Shown: positions 37,685-46,689, counted from the stretch's first letter. The stretch is 64,000 bases of DNA from Aphodomonas sp964553125 (GCA_964553125.1 CAZKJW010000001.1:25386-89385), one strand, 5' to 3'. Program-made: numbers and translations. Notes: a model not told the origin generated them from the letters alone.

Positions 37685-37719
37685 AACCTCTGAGTTCAAT
37701 ACTCGGAGGTTCTTTTTTT
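37685..37719 (+). terminator. Terminator of the cargo cassette
   Basis: AACCTC-T-GAGT pairs with ACTC-G-GAGGTT around a TCAAT loop, then CTTTTTTTA. The cassette therefore has its own promoter and its own terminator. Confidence 0.9.
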
Positions 37720-37747
37720 ATACTTGCAGGAAAGGAGTGATGGACAT

Positions 37748-38317
37748 TTGAGCAATGAATTGACCCATCATGGTATCAAGGATCAAAAGTGGGGATTGCG
37801 CCGATTTCAAAACCCCGATGGCAGCTTAACTCCGGCAGGACGCGAGCGGTACGGCGTGGGAAAAAAACGTGGGGTAGCAGGTGCAGAAGGAGAAAGCAAG
37901 AGTGGCGAAAGCGCTTCTTCTCAGAAAAGCGGCGTTAGCAAAACGCCTGGCAAATCGAGGCGAAGGACTGCCGCAATGAGTGATGATGAACTCCGTTCCC
38001 GCATTAACCGCCTGAATATGGAAGAACAGTATTCAAATCTTGTGGCGCGGCAGAAGCAGCGAAATACTGGCGTTGTAAAAAGGCTGCTCGGTAATGCTGC
38101 TAAACAGCTTGCAGAACAGTCACTTAGCAGGCTTGTGTCCAAAGTCATGAGTAAGGCTTTTGATAAGAAAGACAGCTTCGACATCGGTGATTACAAGGAT
38201 ATGGACGTCTATAAGATGGACGCCGAAACGATCAAGAAGGTCGCGGATTGGTATACCAAAGCGAGTATGATCGAGCGCCAGCGTTCTGTGATATCCTCCG
38301 ACAAGAAAAGGGACTGA
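37748..38317 (+). CDS. DUF7211-type phage protein with HHGI-K-WG tag (TTG start)
   Basis: 189 residues. ELTHHGIKDQKWGLRRFQNP-DGS is the short N-terminal element found at the front of several virion-associated proteins in Firmicutes phages. The rest is basic and low-complexity (SKSGESASSQKSGVSKTPGK), then helical. TTG start behind GGAAAGGAGTGATGGACA. It lies just before TerL; function unknown. The same tag is at 40069-40551. Confidence 0.65.
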   Translation: MSNELTHHGIKDQKWGLRRFQNPDGSLTPAGRERYGVGKKRGVAGAEGESKSGESASSQKSGVSKTPGKSRRRTAAMSDDELRSRINRLNMEEQYSNLVARQKQRNTGVVKRLLGNAAKQLAEQSLSRLVSKVMSKAFDKKDSFDIGDYKDMDVYKMDAETIKKVADWYTKASMIERQRSVISSDKKRD

Positions 38318-38323
38318 TAGCCT

Positions 38324-40066
38324 ATGCTATCGAACACGGCAGTCCCACGCTACTATGGCGAGTTTCGTGATGCAGTGATCGCCGGACAGATTCCGATTTG
38401 CGAAACGATTGAGATGCAGATGCATCGCATTGACGAGAAGATTGCGAACCCGGAATTCTATTACGACGATCAGGCGGTGGAGGGATTCGTTTCCTACTGC
38501 AACAACGAATTGACGCTGACCGATGGTTCGGATTTGAAACTGTTGGATAGCTTCAAACTGTGGGCGGAGGATATTTTCGGGTGGTATCGCTTCGTGGAAC
38601 AGGTTGTTCCGATTCCCAGTGAGGATAGAACAAGAATGCGCTATGTGCGAAAACGAATCAAGAAGCGCCTGTGCAACAAGCAATACCTGATCGTAGCGCG
38701 CGGCGCAGCAAAGACAATGTACGGAAGCAGTTTGCACAGTTATTTTCTGAACATCGATACGACCACGACCCATCAGATTGCCACGGCATTCACCATGCGA
38801 CAGGCTGATGAAACCCTCTCTCCTATTCGCACGTCTATTACCCGCGCCAGAGGCCCACTGTTTAAGTTCCTAACAGAGGGCAGCTTGCAGAACACGACTG
38901 GCAGCAAGGCTGCGAGGGTGAAGCTGGCCAGCACGAAAAAGGGCATCGAAAATTTCATTACCAACAGCCGCATCGAAACCGTGCCGATGAGCGTGGACAA
39001 GCTGCAAAGTATGCGAACGAAATTTGCCACGATTGATGAATGGTTGAGCTGCGATGTACGCGAGGACGTTGTAGGGGCGATTGAGCAGGGTTCTTCCAAG
39101 ATTGACGACTACTTGATAGTCGCCATCAGTTCCGAGGGGACGGTTCGCAACGCCATTGGCGATACGATCAAAATGAAGCTGATGAAGATTCTTCGCGGCG
39201 AGATCGACGCCCCATGGGTGAGCATCTGGTACTACCAGTTGGATAGCATAGACGAAGTGAACCATCCGGAGATGTGGCTGAAGGCCAACCCAAACCTCGG
39301 CAAGACCGTAAGCTATGAAACCTACCAACGAGACGTGGACATGATTGAAAAATCGCCAAGCGAAAAGAACGACGTGCTGGCAAAGCGATTCGGCATTCCC
39401 ATGGAGGGCAGCACCTATTTCTTCACCTACGAAGAAATTCAGCCGCACACCAAAAAGAGTTTCTGGCAGATGCCCTGCGCGATGGGGTGCGACCTTTCGC
39501 AGGGCGACGACTTCTGTGCATTTACGTTCCTGTTTCCGCTGGGTGACGGACGCTTCGGGGTGAAGACGCGAAACTATATTTCTGATCTGACATTTTATAA
39601 GCTGCCTGCAGCCATGCACAGCAAATACGAGGAATTTATTGCCGAGGGCAGCCTTGTGGTGATGGATGGAACAGTGCTGGACATGATGACGGTTTACGAT
39701 GATTTGGATAGCTTTATCACAGAGCATGAATACGACGTGCGCTGTGTGGGCTACGACCCTTACAACGCTAAAGAATTCATTGCACGGTGGGAAAACGAAA
39801 ATGGACCGTTCGGCATTGAAAAAGTGATACAGGGAAGCAAGACAGAGTCCGTTCCTTTGGGTGAGCTGAAGAAGCTATCTGAGGAACGGATGCTTTTGTT
39901 TGACGAGGCACTGATGAGCTTCGCCATGGGGCACTGCATCGCTGTTCAGGACACCAACGGCAACCGAAAGTTGATGAAGAAGCGCTACGATCAGAAGATC
40001 GACGCGGTGGCGGCCATGATGGACGCGTACGTCGCTTACAAAACCAATAGGGAGGCATTTGACTAA
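38324..40066 (+). CDS. terL: Terminase large subunit (HK97-type)
   Basis: 580 residues. An ATPase half with LIVARGAAKTMYGSSLHSYF as a modified Walker A and VPMSVDKLQSMRTKFATIDE as Walker B with catalytic E; a nuclease half with MGCDLSQGDDFCAFTFLFP (first Asp), VGYDPYNAKEFIARWEN and QKIDAVAAMMDAYV (last Asp). It pumps DNA into the procapsid and cuts it. Start ATG follows the previous gene by six bases. Confidence 0.95.
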   Translation: MLSNTAVPRYYGEFRDAVIAGQIPICETIEMQMHRIDEKIANPEFYYDDQAVEGFVSYCNNELTLTDGSDLKLLDSFKLWAEDIFGWYRFVEQVVPIPSEDRTRMRYVRKRIKKRLCNKQYLIVARGAAKTMYGSSLHSYFLNIDTTTTHQIATAFTMRQADETLSPIRTSITRARGPLFKFLTEGSLQNTTGSKAARVKLASTKKGIENFITNSRIETVPMSVDKLQSMRTKFATIDEWLSCDVREDVVGAIEQGSSKIDDYLIVAISSEGTVRNAIGDTIKMKLMKILRGEIDAPWVSIWYYQLDSIDEVNHPEMWLKANPNLGKTVSYETYQRDVDMIEKSPSEKNDVLAKRFGIPMEGSTYFFTYEEIQPHTKKSFWQMPCAMGCDLSQGDDFCAFTFLFPLGDGRFGVKTRNYISDLTFYKLPAAMHSKYEEFIAEGSLVVMDGTVLDMMTVYDDLDSFITEHEYDVRCVGYDPYNAKEFIARWENENGPFGIEKVIQGSKTESVPLGELKKLSEERMLLFDEALMSFAMGHCIAVQDTNGNRKLMKKRYDQKIDAVAAMMDAYVAYKTNREAFD

Positions 40067-40068
40067 GG

Positions 40069-40551
40069 ATGAAAGATGACCGGCATTTGGGCGAGATTTA
40101 TCACCACGGCATCAAAGGTATGAAATGGGGCGTCAGACGATCTCCTGAACAATTGGGGCATGTGGTGAAAGGAACAGTTGCCAAATCTTCGGATGATGTT
40201 ACAATAAAAGGAGAATTCTATCGCAGCAGGAAGGGGTTCTCAATTCACCGGAACAAGCTGAGCGGTTTTTGCCTGAAGCCCGGCGCAAAGCATTCGGCGG
40301 AGTTCTTCAAAATGGGCTATACTGAGGGCGACGAGAAGAGGCTGTTCCGTGATATCGAAAAAGGATACGACCCTTCAAGGAAGACTATTGAGGGCGTTCT
40401 TGCTTCTGGCAAAACAAAATTCAGTATACCCATGAAGCTTGGCGTGACATCGACTCAGCTATTCCGCACAGTTTGGCAAGAAGACGGCCCTGACGATACA
40501 AGCCGATTCATTACGGCCTACATCGATCGGCGGTTGAAGGAGGATGATTAG
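40069..40551 (+). CDS. Tagged protein with DUF6883-like C-terminal domain
   Basis: 160 residues. LGEIYHHGIKGMKWGVRR is the short tag; then KLSGFCLKPGAKHSAEFFKM, RLFRDIEKGYDPSRKT and a final TAYIDRRL resemble DUF6883, a domain often carried by polymorphic toxins. The next gene resembles the matching immunity family. It may be a delivered effector packed with the virion; this is inference. Overlaps the next gene's region by its stop at 40549-40551. Confidence 0.5.
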   Translation: MKDDRHLGEIYHHGIKGMKWGVRRSPEQLGHVVKGTVAKSSDDVTIKGEFYRSRKGFSIHRNKLSGFCLKPGAKHSAEFFKMGYTEGDEKRLFRDIEKGYDPSRKTIEGVLASGKTKFSIPMKLGVTSTQLFRTVWQEDGPDDTSRFITAYIDRRLKEDD

Positions 40552-40552
40552 T

Positions 40553-40756
40553 ATGGACGCTTTTGAACTGTATGATCACGTCCACATGATCCATAAAAAC
40601 ATCAATGGGATCATCGTTGATGTTTGCAATGGAATCGACGGTGAAACCTATTACATTGTGGAAAGTGACGTACAGGGATATGTTGATGACCCCGACGCTT
40701 ATCCGGGTGAATGGCCGCTATACGACTGCACTGCCGACCAGATTGAAAAGATTTGA
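40553..40756 (+). CDS. DUF4926-like small protein, possible immunity partner
   Basis: 67 residues behind GAAGGAGGATGATTAGT. MDAFELYDHVHMIHKNINGI then IVDVCNGIDGETYYIVE and YDCTADQIEKI give the small all-beta, KOW-like pattern of DUF4926, known next to DUF6883. The pair has its own terminator. Assignment is by pattern only. Confidence 0.5.
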   Translation: MDAFELYDHVHMIHKNINGIIVDVCNGIDGETYYIVESDVQGYVDDPDAYPGEWPLYDCTADQIEKI

Positions 40757-40770
40757 CATTTCCCATACCC

Positions 40771-40804
40771 GACCGTAGGCAAAAGCGTCTGCGGTCTTTT
40801 TTTT
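40771..40804 (+). terminator. Intrinsic terminator before the portal gene
   Basis: GACCGTAG/CTGCGGTC (one G-U), ten-base loop, then TTTTTTTT. It separates the DUF6883/DUF4926 pair from the head genes. Confidence 0.9.
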
Positions 40805-40839
40805 ATACCCCATTTTAGACATCAGGAGGAAGCTTGCTT

Positions 40840-42087
40840 ATGAGCGTAATGAACAGGCTCAAAAATGCCTGGAATGTGTTTAAGAACAAAGACCCCACTG
40901 AAAGTTATAATCTCGGCCCATCCTATGGGTATCGACCGGATCGCATGCGGTTCAGCCGCGGTAACGAGCGCTCTATTGTGACATCCGTTTATAACCGAAT
41001 CGCCATGGACGTGGCCGCCGTGGATATTTTGCATGTAAAAACTGATGAGGACGGGCGATTTATCGATAATGTCAATTCGGGGCTGAACAACTGCCTGACA
41101 TTGGAGGCCAACATTGACCAGACCGGGCGGGCGTTCCGTCAGGATATTGTGCAGAGCATGCTGGACGAGGGCTGTGTGGCGATCGTACCCGTAGATACGG
41201 ATGACGAGCCAGAGGCATCCGGAAATTTCAAGATTTATACCATGAGAACAGGGCAGATACGGGATTGGTATCCGGAACATGTTCGAATCAATCTCTACAA
41301 CCAGGATGAGGGACAGCGCAGAGAGGTTATTCTGCCAAAAGCGGCAGTAGCGATTGTTGAAAATCCGCTGTTCGCAGTGGTAAACGAACCTAACTCCACC
41401 ATGCAGAGGCTGATTCGAAAGCTGAACCTGCTGGACGCGATCGATGAGCAGGCCAGCAGCGGTAAGCTCGATCTGATCATCCAGCTTCCTTACATCATTA
41501 AAACGGAGGCACGCCGGGAACAGGCGGAAAAGCGCAGGCAGGATATTGAACGGCAGTTGTCTGATGGAAAATACGGCATTGCCTATACGGACGGCACGGA
41601 GCGGATTACGCAGTTGAACCGCCCTGTGGAGAACAATCTGATGAAGCAGATTGAATACCTGACGAGCATGCTATATAGCCAGTTGGGGATCACTCAGTCG
41701 ATATTGGATGGTTCTGCAGATGATAAGACGATGCTGAATTATTATAGCCGGACGATTGAGCCCATTCTTGCGGCAATTGTCGATGAGATGAAGCGCAAGT
41801 TCCTAACAAAAACAGCGCGCTCGCAAGGTCAGACGATCATGTTCTTCCGAGATCCCTTCAAGTTAGTGCCAGTCAGTGAGGTTGCCGAGATCGCTGATAA
41901 GCTGACGCGAAACGAAATTATGACGGGTAATGAAGTCCGCCAGAAACTTGGCATGAAGCCCAGCGGAGACCCGGCCGCGGACGAGCTTCGCAACAAAAAC
42001 CTGAGCGCATCCGCTGCAGACTTTACGAAGAAACCGATTCCCGCAGCTGAACCGCTCGAAGAGGAGGATACAGGTCAAAATGGATAA
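40840..42087 (+). CDS. HK97-type portal protein
   Basis: 415 residues behind AGGAGGAAGCTTGCTT. VTSVYNRIAMDVAAVDILHV and GRAFRQDIVQSMLDEGCVAI open the fold; QLGITQSILDGSADDKTMLNY is the portal signature. A dodecameric ring at the capsid vertex through which DNA passes. Overlaps the next gene by eight bases. Confidence 0.95.
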   Translation: MSVMNRLKNAWNVFKNKDPTESYNLGPSYGYRPDRMRFSRGNERSIVTSVYNRIAMDVAAVDILHVKTDEDGRFIDNVNSGLNNCLTLEANIDQTGRAFRQDIVQSMLDEGCVAIVPVDTDDEPEASGNFKIYTMRTGQIRDWYPEHVRINLYNQDEGQRREVILPKAAVAIVENPLFAVVNEPNSTMQRLIRKLNLLDAIDEQASSGKLDLIIQLPYIIKTEARREQAEKRRQDIERQLSDGKYGIAYTDGTERITQLNRPVENNLMKQIEYLTSMLYSQLGITQSILDGSADDKTMLNYYSRTIEPILAAIVDEMKRKFLTKTARSQGQTIMFFRDPFKLVPVSEVAEIADKLTRNEIMTGNEVRQKLGMKPSGDPAADELRNKNLSASAADFTKKPIPAAEPLEEEDTGQNG

Positions 42088-43894
42088 CAATTTCGATTTC
42101 AGTGGCTGGGCGACACGCGCAAATCTGCGCTGCACTGACGGCCGCACGATCATGCCGGGAGCCTTTAAGGATTCCGACCACAAGGTGCCTTTGGTGTGGC
42201 AGCACCGGCACGATGAACCGGGCGCGGTGCTGGGGCACGCCATTCTGGAACATCGGGATGAAGGTACTTACGCCTACGGCTATTTCAATGAAACTGAGAA
42301 CGGAAAGAACGCAAAGATGCTGCTCAAGCATGGCGACATTACCGCTCTTTCTATTTATGCGAACCAGCTTCAGGAACGTGGAAAGAACGTGATTCATGGC
42401 CTGATTCGCGAGGTGAGTCTGGTGCTGGCGGGCGCCAATCCCGGCGCATTCATCGATTCGGTGATCGTCCACAGTGACGGTACGACGGAAGAGGTGCTCG
42501 ATCAGGGCGTTATTTACACTGGCGAGCCGATTGAGTTTGAATTGGAGCATGGGGATCGGGCCGATGGTAAGACGGACGACGAACACAAAGAGGAAACCGT
42601 ACAGGATATTCTTGACTCGATGAGCGACAAGCAGAAGGTTGTTATGTATGCCGTGCTTGAGGAAGCCATCAAAGAGAACATTGAGAACGATGATTCCGAA
42701 AAGGAAGAGGAGGAAACTGACATGAAACATAACGTCTTCGATAAGGACACCGACAAGAAGGAAAATGTGATCTGCCATGCTGATCAGCAGGAGATTCTGA
42801 AGGTTGCCAGGAGCAATTCTGTAGGTAGCTTTAAGGCGGCGCTGGAAATGTACGCCGCTGAACATCAGGATGAGCTGGCGCATGCCTATCAACCCCTGGG
42901 CATTACCGGCATCAATGCGCTGTTCCCTGAGTACAAGGACGTGCGTCCCGGTGCGCCCGAGCTGCTGACCGACGATCAGGGGTGGATTACCAAGGTGTTG
43001 GCGAAGGTCCACAAGAGCCCGATTTCCCGCATCCGTACCCGTCAGGCAGACGCTCGCGACATTTCCCAGATGCGTGCACAGGGCTACAGCAAGGGCAGGG
43101 AGAAGAAGTTCCGCGGTAATCTGAGTCTGCTGAGCCGTACCACGGATCCGCAGACGATTTACGTTAAGAGCAAGCTGGATCGCGACGATATGGTGGACAT
43201 CACTGACTTTGATGTGGTGCAGTATATGTACAACATTGACCGCATGAACATCAACGAGGAACTGGCCCGCGCCATTGTGGTGGGCGACGGCCGCGTTTCC
43301 GGCGCAGAGGGCAAGATCGACGAAACCAAGATTCGCCCGATCTGGACGGATGACGAGCTGTACACCATCCACGCCGACGTGGATATCAAGGGCATGAAGG
43401 AATCTCTGCAGGGTACGAACACTGCTGGCAACTTTGGCGAGAATTATATTTACGCCGAGGCGGTGATCCAGAGTCTGCTCTATGCTCGCGAGAAGTACAA
43501 GGGCAGCGGTAACCCTGACTTCATTTGCACTCCGCATCTGGTGAACGTGATGCTGCTGGCCCGCGATCTGAACGGCCGCCGAATTTACGATAATGTGAAT
43601 GAGCTGAAGGCCGCGCTGAACGTGCGCGAGATCATCACCGCCGAGCAGTTCGAGGGCCTGACCCGAACCGCTGAAGGCAGCAGGACCAAGAAGCTGCTGG
43701 GCATCATGTATAACTTTGCCGACTATTCTCTGGGCGCAACCAAGGGCGGCGAGCTGACTCACTTTACCGATTTCGACCTGAACTTCAACCAGCAGATCAG
43801 CCTGCTTGAGACCCGCGTTTCCGGTGCGAACACCCGTGTACTCTCCGCCATTGCGCTGGAAGAGGATGTAACGCCCGGCAGTGACGTGGAGTAA
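42080..43894 (+). CDS. Fused prohead protease-major capsid protein
   Basis: 604 residues. Residues 1-170: HK97-type prohead protease, with LVWQHRHDEPGAVLG (His) and DITALSIYANQL (Ser). Residues ~215-604: HK97-fold capsid with an acidic linker (SEKEEEETD). An internal ATG at 42722 is in frame and preceded by GAGGAGG, so free capsid (391 residues) may be made as well. The protease then cleaves the fusion during maturation. Confidence 0.9.
   Translation: MDNNFDFSGWATRANLRCTDGRTIMPGAFKDSDHKVPLVWQHRHDEPGAVLGHAILEHRDEGTYAYGYFNETENGKNAKMLLKHGDITALSIYANQLQERGKNVIHGLIREVSLVLAGANPGAFIDSVIVHSDGTTEEVLDQGVIYTGEPIEFELEHGDRADGKTDDEHKEETVQDILDSMSDKQKVVMYAVLEEAIKENIENDDSEKEEEETDMKHNVFDKDTDKKENVICHADQQEILKVARSNSVGSFKAALEMYAAEHQDELAHAYQPLGITGINALFPEYKDVRPGAPELLTDDQGWITKVLAKVHKSPISRIRTRQADARDISQMRAQGYSKGREKKFRGNLSLLSRTTDPQTIYVKSKLDRDDMVDITDFDVVQYMYNIDRMNINEELARAIVVGDGRVSGAEGKIDETKIRPIWTDDELYTIHADVDIKGMKESLQGTNTAGNFGENYIYAEAVIQSLLYAREKYKGSGNPDFICTPHLVNVMLLARDLNGRRIYDNVNELKAALNVREIITAEQFEGLTRTAEGSRTKKLLGIMYNFADYSLGATKGGELTHFTDFDLNFNQQISLLETRVSGANTRVLSAIALEEDVTPGSDVE
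42704..42724 (+). promoter_or_regulatory. Internal ribosome binding site for capsid-only product
   Basis: GAGGAGGAAACTGAC lies just before the in-frame ATG at 42722. The spacing (8-9 bases) is optimal. It suggests a second product lacking the protease domain, useful for copy-number balance. Confidence 0.6.
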
Positions 43895-43912
43895 TTAAGG
43901 AGCGAGGTCAAA

Positions 43913-44242
43913 ATGGCGAAGTTTTACGGCGCAGTCGGCTATGCTGAAACGATAGAAAGCCGTCCCAGTATATGGCAGGAGAGAGTGATTGAGCGACTGT
44001 ATTACGGTGACATCATTCGTAATGCACGGCGGCTGGAGAGCGGCGAAAGCGTGAACGATAACATTACGATCAACAATAGTATCAGTATTGTTGCGGATCC
44101 GTATGCTCGGGAGCATTTCTTCGCCATTCGCTATGTGAAGTGGATGGGGATTGCATGGAAGGTGACGAATGTCGAAGTCCAGAGCCCCCGTCTGCTTCTG
44201 ACGATCGGGGGTGTATACAATGGACAGACGGCTGGCGCTTGA
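43913..44242 (+). CDS. Head-closure/connector protein
   Basis: 109 residues. FYGAVGYAETIESRPSIWQE, RLYYGDIIRNARRLESG, SISIVADPYAREHFFAIRYV and VTNVEVQSPRLLLTIGGVYN define a conserved connector family found right after the capsid gene. It probably plugs the portal. Overlaps the next gene. Confidence 0.75.
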   Translation: MAKFYGAVGYAETIESRPSIWQERVIERLYYGDIIRNARRLESGESVNDNITINNSISIVADPYAREHFFAIRYVKWMGIAWKVTNVEVQSPRLLLTIGGVYNGQTAGA

Positions 44243-44516
44243 TGAAGTCCTTCGCAGGATTGCTCCCAACGTATACTTTCAGCCGCCAGAAAACCTGAAG
44301 TTAGTCTACCCGTGCATTGTATATGAATTGGAGCAGATCATAGCGCTTTATGCTAACAATCTGCCATACACAGATCGTGCTCGCTACAGCGTAATCGTGA
44401 TTGACCGCGATCCCGAGAGCAGCATAACAAGCCAGATTGCCGCGCTGCCCATGTGCCGGCACGAGCGGCACTTTGTAAATGACAATCTGCATCACGACGT
44501 ATTTACCATCTACTGA
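44220..44516 (+). CDS. Tail-completion/head-tail joining protein
   Basis: 98 residues; ATG behind GGGGGTGTATACA. LALDEVLRRIAPNVYFQPPE, YPCIVYELEQIIALYAN and ARYSVIVIDRDPESS match the HK97 gp10/neck family pattern. It overlaps the previous gene by 23 bases. Confidence 0.7.
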   Translation: MDRRLALDEVLRRIAPNVYFQPPENLKLVYPCIVYELEQIIALYANNLPYTDRARYSVIVIDRDPESSITSQIAALPMCRHERHFVNDNLHHDVFTIY

Positions 44517-44536
44517 TATGAAGGAGGAATTCTGAA

Positions 44537-45208
44537 ATGGCAAGCAGTGATAATATTGTGATTAGTTGGGACGAAATTGAAAATCGTTTGTATGAAATGG
44601 GGGTATCCAAGGGTGTTATCTACCGCCCCGACGCAAGCGGTGCGTATAACCGCGCTGAGGCATGGAATGGCCTGATTAACGTGACTGAGAACCCCTCCGG
44701 TGCGGACACCACCAAGATGTGGGCGGACAACATCGAATACGCTGCCCTGCGCGCGGCAGAAACCTATGGTGGTAGTATTGAGGCATACATGTACCCGGAT
44801 CTGTTTGCAGAATGCGACGGTCAGAAAGAGATCGCCAAGGGTGTATGGATCGGTCAGCAGAACCGCGAGGTGTTCGGACTGTGCTACCGCAGTGAGATCG
44901 GCAGCGCTGCCAAGGGTCAGGATGCGGGCTACAAGCTGCATCTGGTGTACGGTCTGACTGCATCTCCCAGCGAAAAGAGCCATGACACGATTAACGACTC
45001 GCCTGACGCGGCGACAATGAGTTGGGATGTGGAGGCCACTCCGGTAACCGTTACGGGCTTTAAGCCTACTGCATGTCTGACTATCAGCAGCTTGGATTTT
45101 GAGACGACCAAGATGGAGGCGTTGGAGAAGGTGCTCTATGGTTCGGAAACTGCAAGCGCCAAGCTGCCCATGCCTGATGAAGTGAAGACTCTGATGGCGA
45201 CTGAATAA
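44537..45208 (+). CDS. Major tail tube protein
   Basis: 223 residues behind AAGGAGGAATTCTGAA. GVSKGVIYRPDASGAYNRAE, AWNGLINVTENPSGAD and VTVTGFKPTACLTISSLDF give the beta-rich tail-tube pattern with a conserved insertion. It forms the long flexible tail tube of a siphovirus. Confidence 0.85.
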   Translation: MASSDNIVISWDEIENRLYEMGVSKGVIYRPDASGAYNRAEAWNGLINVTENPSGADTTKMWADNIEYAALRAAETYGGSIEAYMYPDLFAECDGQKEIAKGVWIGQQNREVFGLCYRSEIGSAAKGQDAGYKLHLVYGLTASPSEKSHDTINDSPDAATMSWDVEATPVTVTGFKPTACLTISSLDFETTKMEALEKVLYGSETASAKLPMPDEVKTLMATE

Positions 45209-45313
45209 GGATTACTTTTCCAAACGGAATGGATGCGCCGCGCGAAACGGCGGGATTTGGAGTGCATCGGTGGGGATGCTCTCCTTCTTTGAATTTGAAA
45301 GGAGCAAATGAGG
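45209..45313. other. Gap before tail assembly chaperone, likely leader
   Basis: Roughly 100 bases without a gene. Two short inverted elements (GGATGCGCCGCGCGAAACGGCG region) are visible; no terminator with a T-run. Confidence 0.4.
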
Positions 45314-45721
45314 ATGCTTAAAAAGACGATTGTTTACCAGGACTACGACGGCAACGAACGCAGCGAGAATTTCTACTTCAACCTTTCCAAGGCAGAAGTG
45401 ATGGAGATGGAATTCAGCTTCAGCGGCGGCATGACCAACGTAATTGAGCAGATGGTGAATACGCAGGACACCGCGCGCATTATGGAGATGTTCAAGAAGA
45501 TCATCATGATGGCCTACGGCGAAAAGAGCGCGGACGGCAAGCGATTCATGAAGACCGGGCCGGACGGCAGACGGCTGGCCGAGGGCTTCGTGGAGACAGA
45601 AGCCTACAGCGAACTGTTTATGGAGCTGGTGAGCGACCCGAAGAAGTTTGCGGATTTTATCGCCGCAGTGATTCCTGCGCTCCCAGCGGACGCGAAGGCC
45701 GCCCTTGCCGCAGCAGAGTAA
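45314..45721 (+). CDS. Tail assembly chaperone 1
   Basis: 135 residues behind AAAGGAGCAAATGAGG. TIVYQDYDGNERSENFYFNL then SKAEVMEMEFSFSGGM, TQDTARIMEMFKKIIMMAYG and GFVETEAYSELFMELVS are typical of gpG-like chaperones, always found between tail tube and tape measure. It helps fold the tape measure. Confidence 0.8.
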   Translation: MLKKTIVYQDYDGNERSENFYFNLSKAEVMEMEFSFSGGMTNVIEQMVNTQDTARIMEMFKKIIMMAYGEKSADGKRFMKTGPDGRRLAEGFVETEAYSELFMELVSDPKKFADFIAAVIPALPADAKAALAAAE

Positions 45722-45752
45722 ATGAAAATAAATATGGAAAGGAGGCGGGCGT

Positions 45753-46295
45753 ATGCTGCAGGTGACCATTCCGGCGTCGGAGTATTTCGATGAGAAAACC
45801 GGCGAATTCAACTCGATTCGAGAAATGACTTTGCAGCTTGAGCACTCGCTCGTTTCCGTTTCCAAATGGGAGTCAAAATGGTGTAAGCCTTTCCTTGGAC
45901 CAAATGAAAAAACGGCAGAGGAATGCATTGATTATGTGCGCTGTATGACAATTACCCAGCATGTAGATCCAACAGTCTACCAGTTCCTGACGCAGAAAAA
46001 CTTTCAGGAAATCAACGCTTACATTGAAGCGCCCATGACGGCGACGACATTCAGCGAGCGGGAGAACAAGCGGTTCAGTCGCGAGGTGGTCACTGCCGAA
46101 ATTATCTATTACTGGATGGTAGCGCTGAACATTCCCTTCGAGTGTCAGAAGTGGCATTTGAACAAGCTGATTGCACTGGTGCGGGTTTGCAACATCAAGA
46201 ACACGCCACAGAAGAAAATGAGCAGGCGCGAAGTGACGGAGCGCAATCGGGCGTTGAATGAAGCACGAAGAAAGAAAATGCATTCGAACGGATGA
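45753..46295 (+). CDS. Tail assembly chaperone 2
   Basis: 180 residues behind GGAAAGGAGGCGGGCGT. EHSLVSVSKWESKWCKPFLG, TQHVDPTVYQFLTQKNFQE and TAEIIYYWMVALNIPFECQK with WHLNKLIALVRVCNIKN are the conserved blocks. It has its own ribosome site, so no frameshift with the preceding gene is needed. Confidence 0.8.
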   Translation: MLQVTIPASEYFDEKTGEFNSIREMTLQLEHSLVSVSKWESKWCKPFLGPNEKTAEECIDYVRCMTITQHVDPTVYQFLTQKNFQEINAYIEAPMTATTFSERENKRFSREVVTAEIIYYWMVALNIPFECQKWHLNKLIALVRVCNIKNTPQKKMSRREVTERNRALNEARRKKMHSNG

Positions 46296-46311
46296 AAGGA
46301 GGCGGCAGGAG

Positions 46312-46689
46312 ATGATCCAATTCAAGCACAGCGGAGATTTCAAACATACGGAGAAGCTGTTCGAGAATGTAAACAAACGATCCTACATCAGGATTCTCAA
46401 GAAATACGGACAAGCAGGCGTAGACGCTCTTGCCGCCGCTACCCCAAAGAATACGGGCGAAACCGCCGCTTCATGGAGCTATGAGATTGCAGAAAACAGG
46501 GGCGGATATTCAATTTATTGGAGCAATTCACACGAGAATCAGGGCGTAAACATCGCGTTGATTTTGCAATATGGACACGGAACGGGAACGGGCGGATACG
46601 TAAAGGGTATTGACTACATCAACCCTGCGATCCGCCCGATTTTTGATGAAATTGCAAATGCGGCATGGAAGGAGGTAACAGCCCGGTGA
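46312..46689 (+). CDS. HK97 gp10-like tail component
   Basis: 125 residues behind GAGGCGGCAGGAG. FENVNKRSYIRILKKYGQAG, ATPKNTGETAASWSYEI, ALILQYGHGTGTGGYVKG and NPAIRPIFDEIANAAW match the gp10 family. Its usual place is among neck genes; here it directly precedes the tape measure and overlaps it by four bases. Confidence 0.8.
   Translation: MIQFKHSGDFKHTEKLFENVNKRSYIRILKKYGQAGVDALAAATPKNTGETAASWSYEIAENRGGYSIYWSNSHENQGVNIALILQYGHGTGTGGYVKGIDYINPAIRPIFDEIANAAWKEVTAR

Noticed and set aside
45314..46295. Programmed frameshift between the two tail assembly chaperone genes
   Set aside because: The second gene has its own strong ribosome site and a 31-base gap from the first; no slippery sequence was seen at the end of the first.
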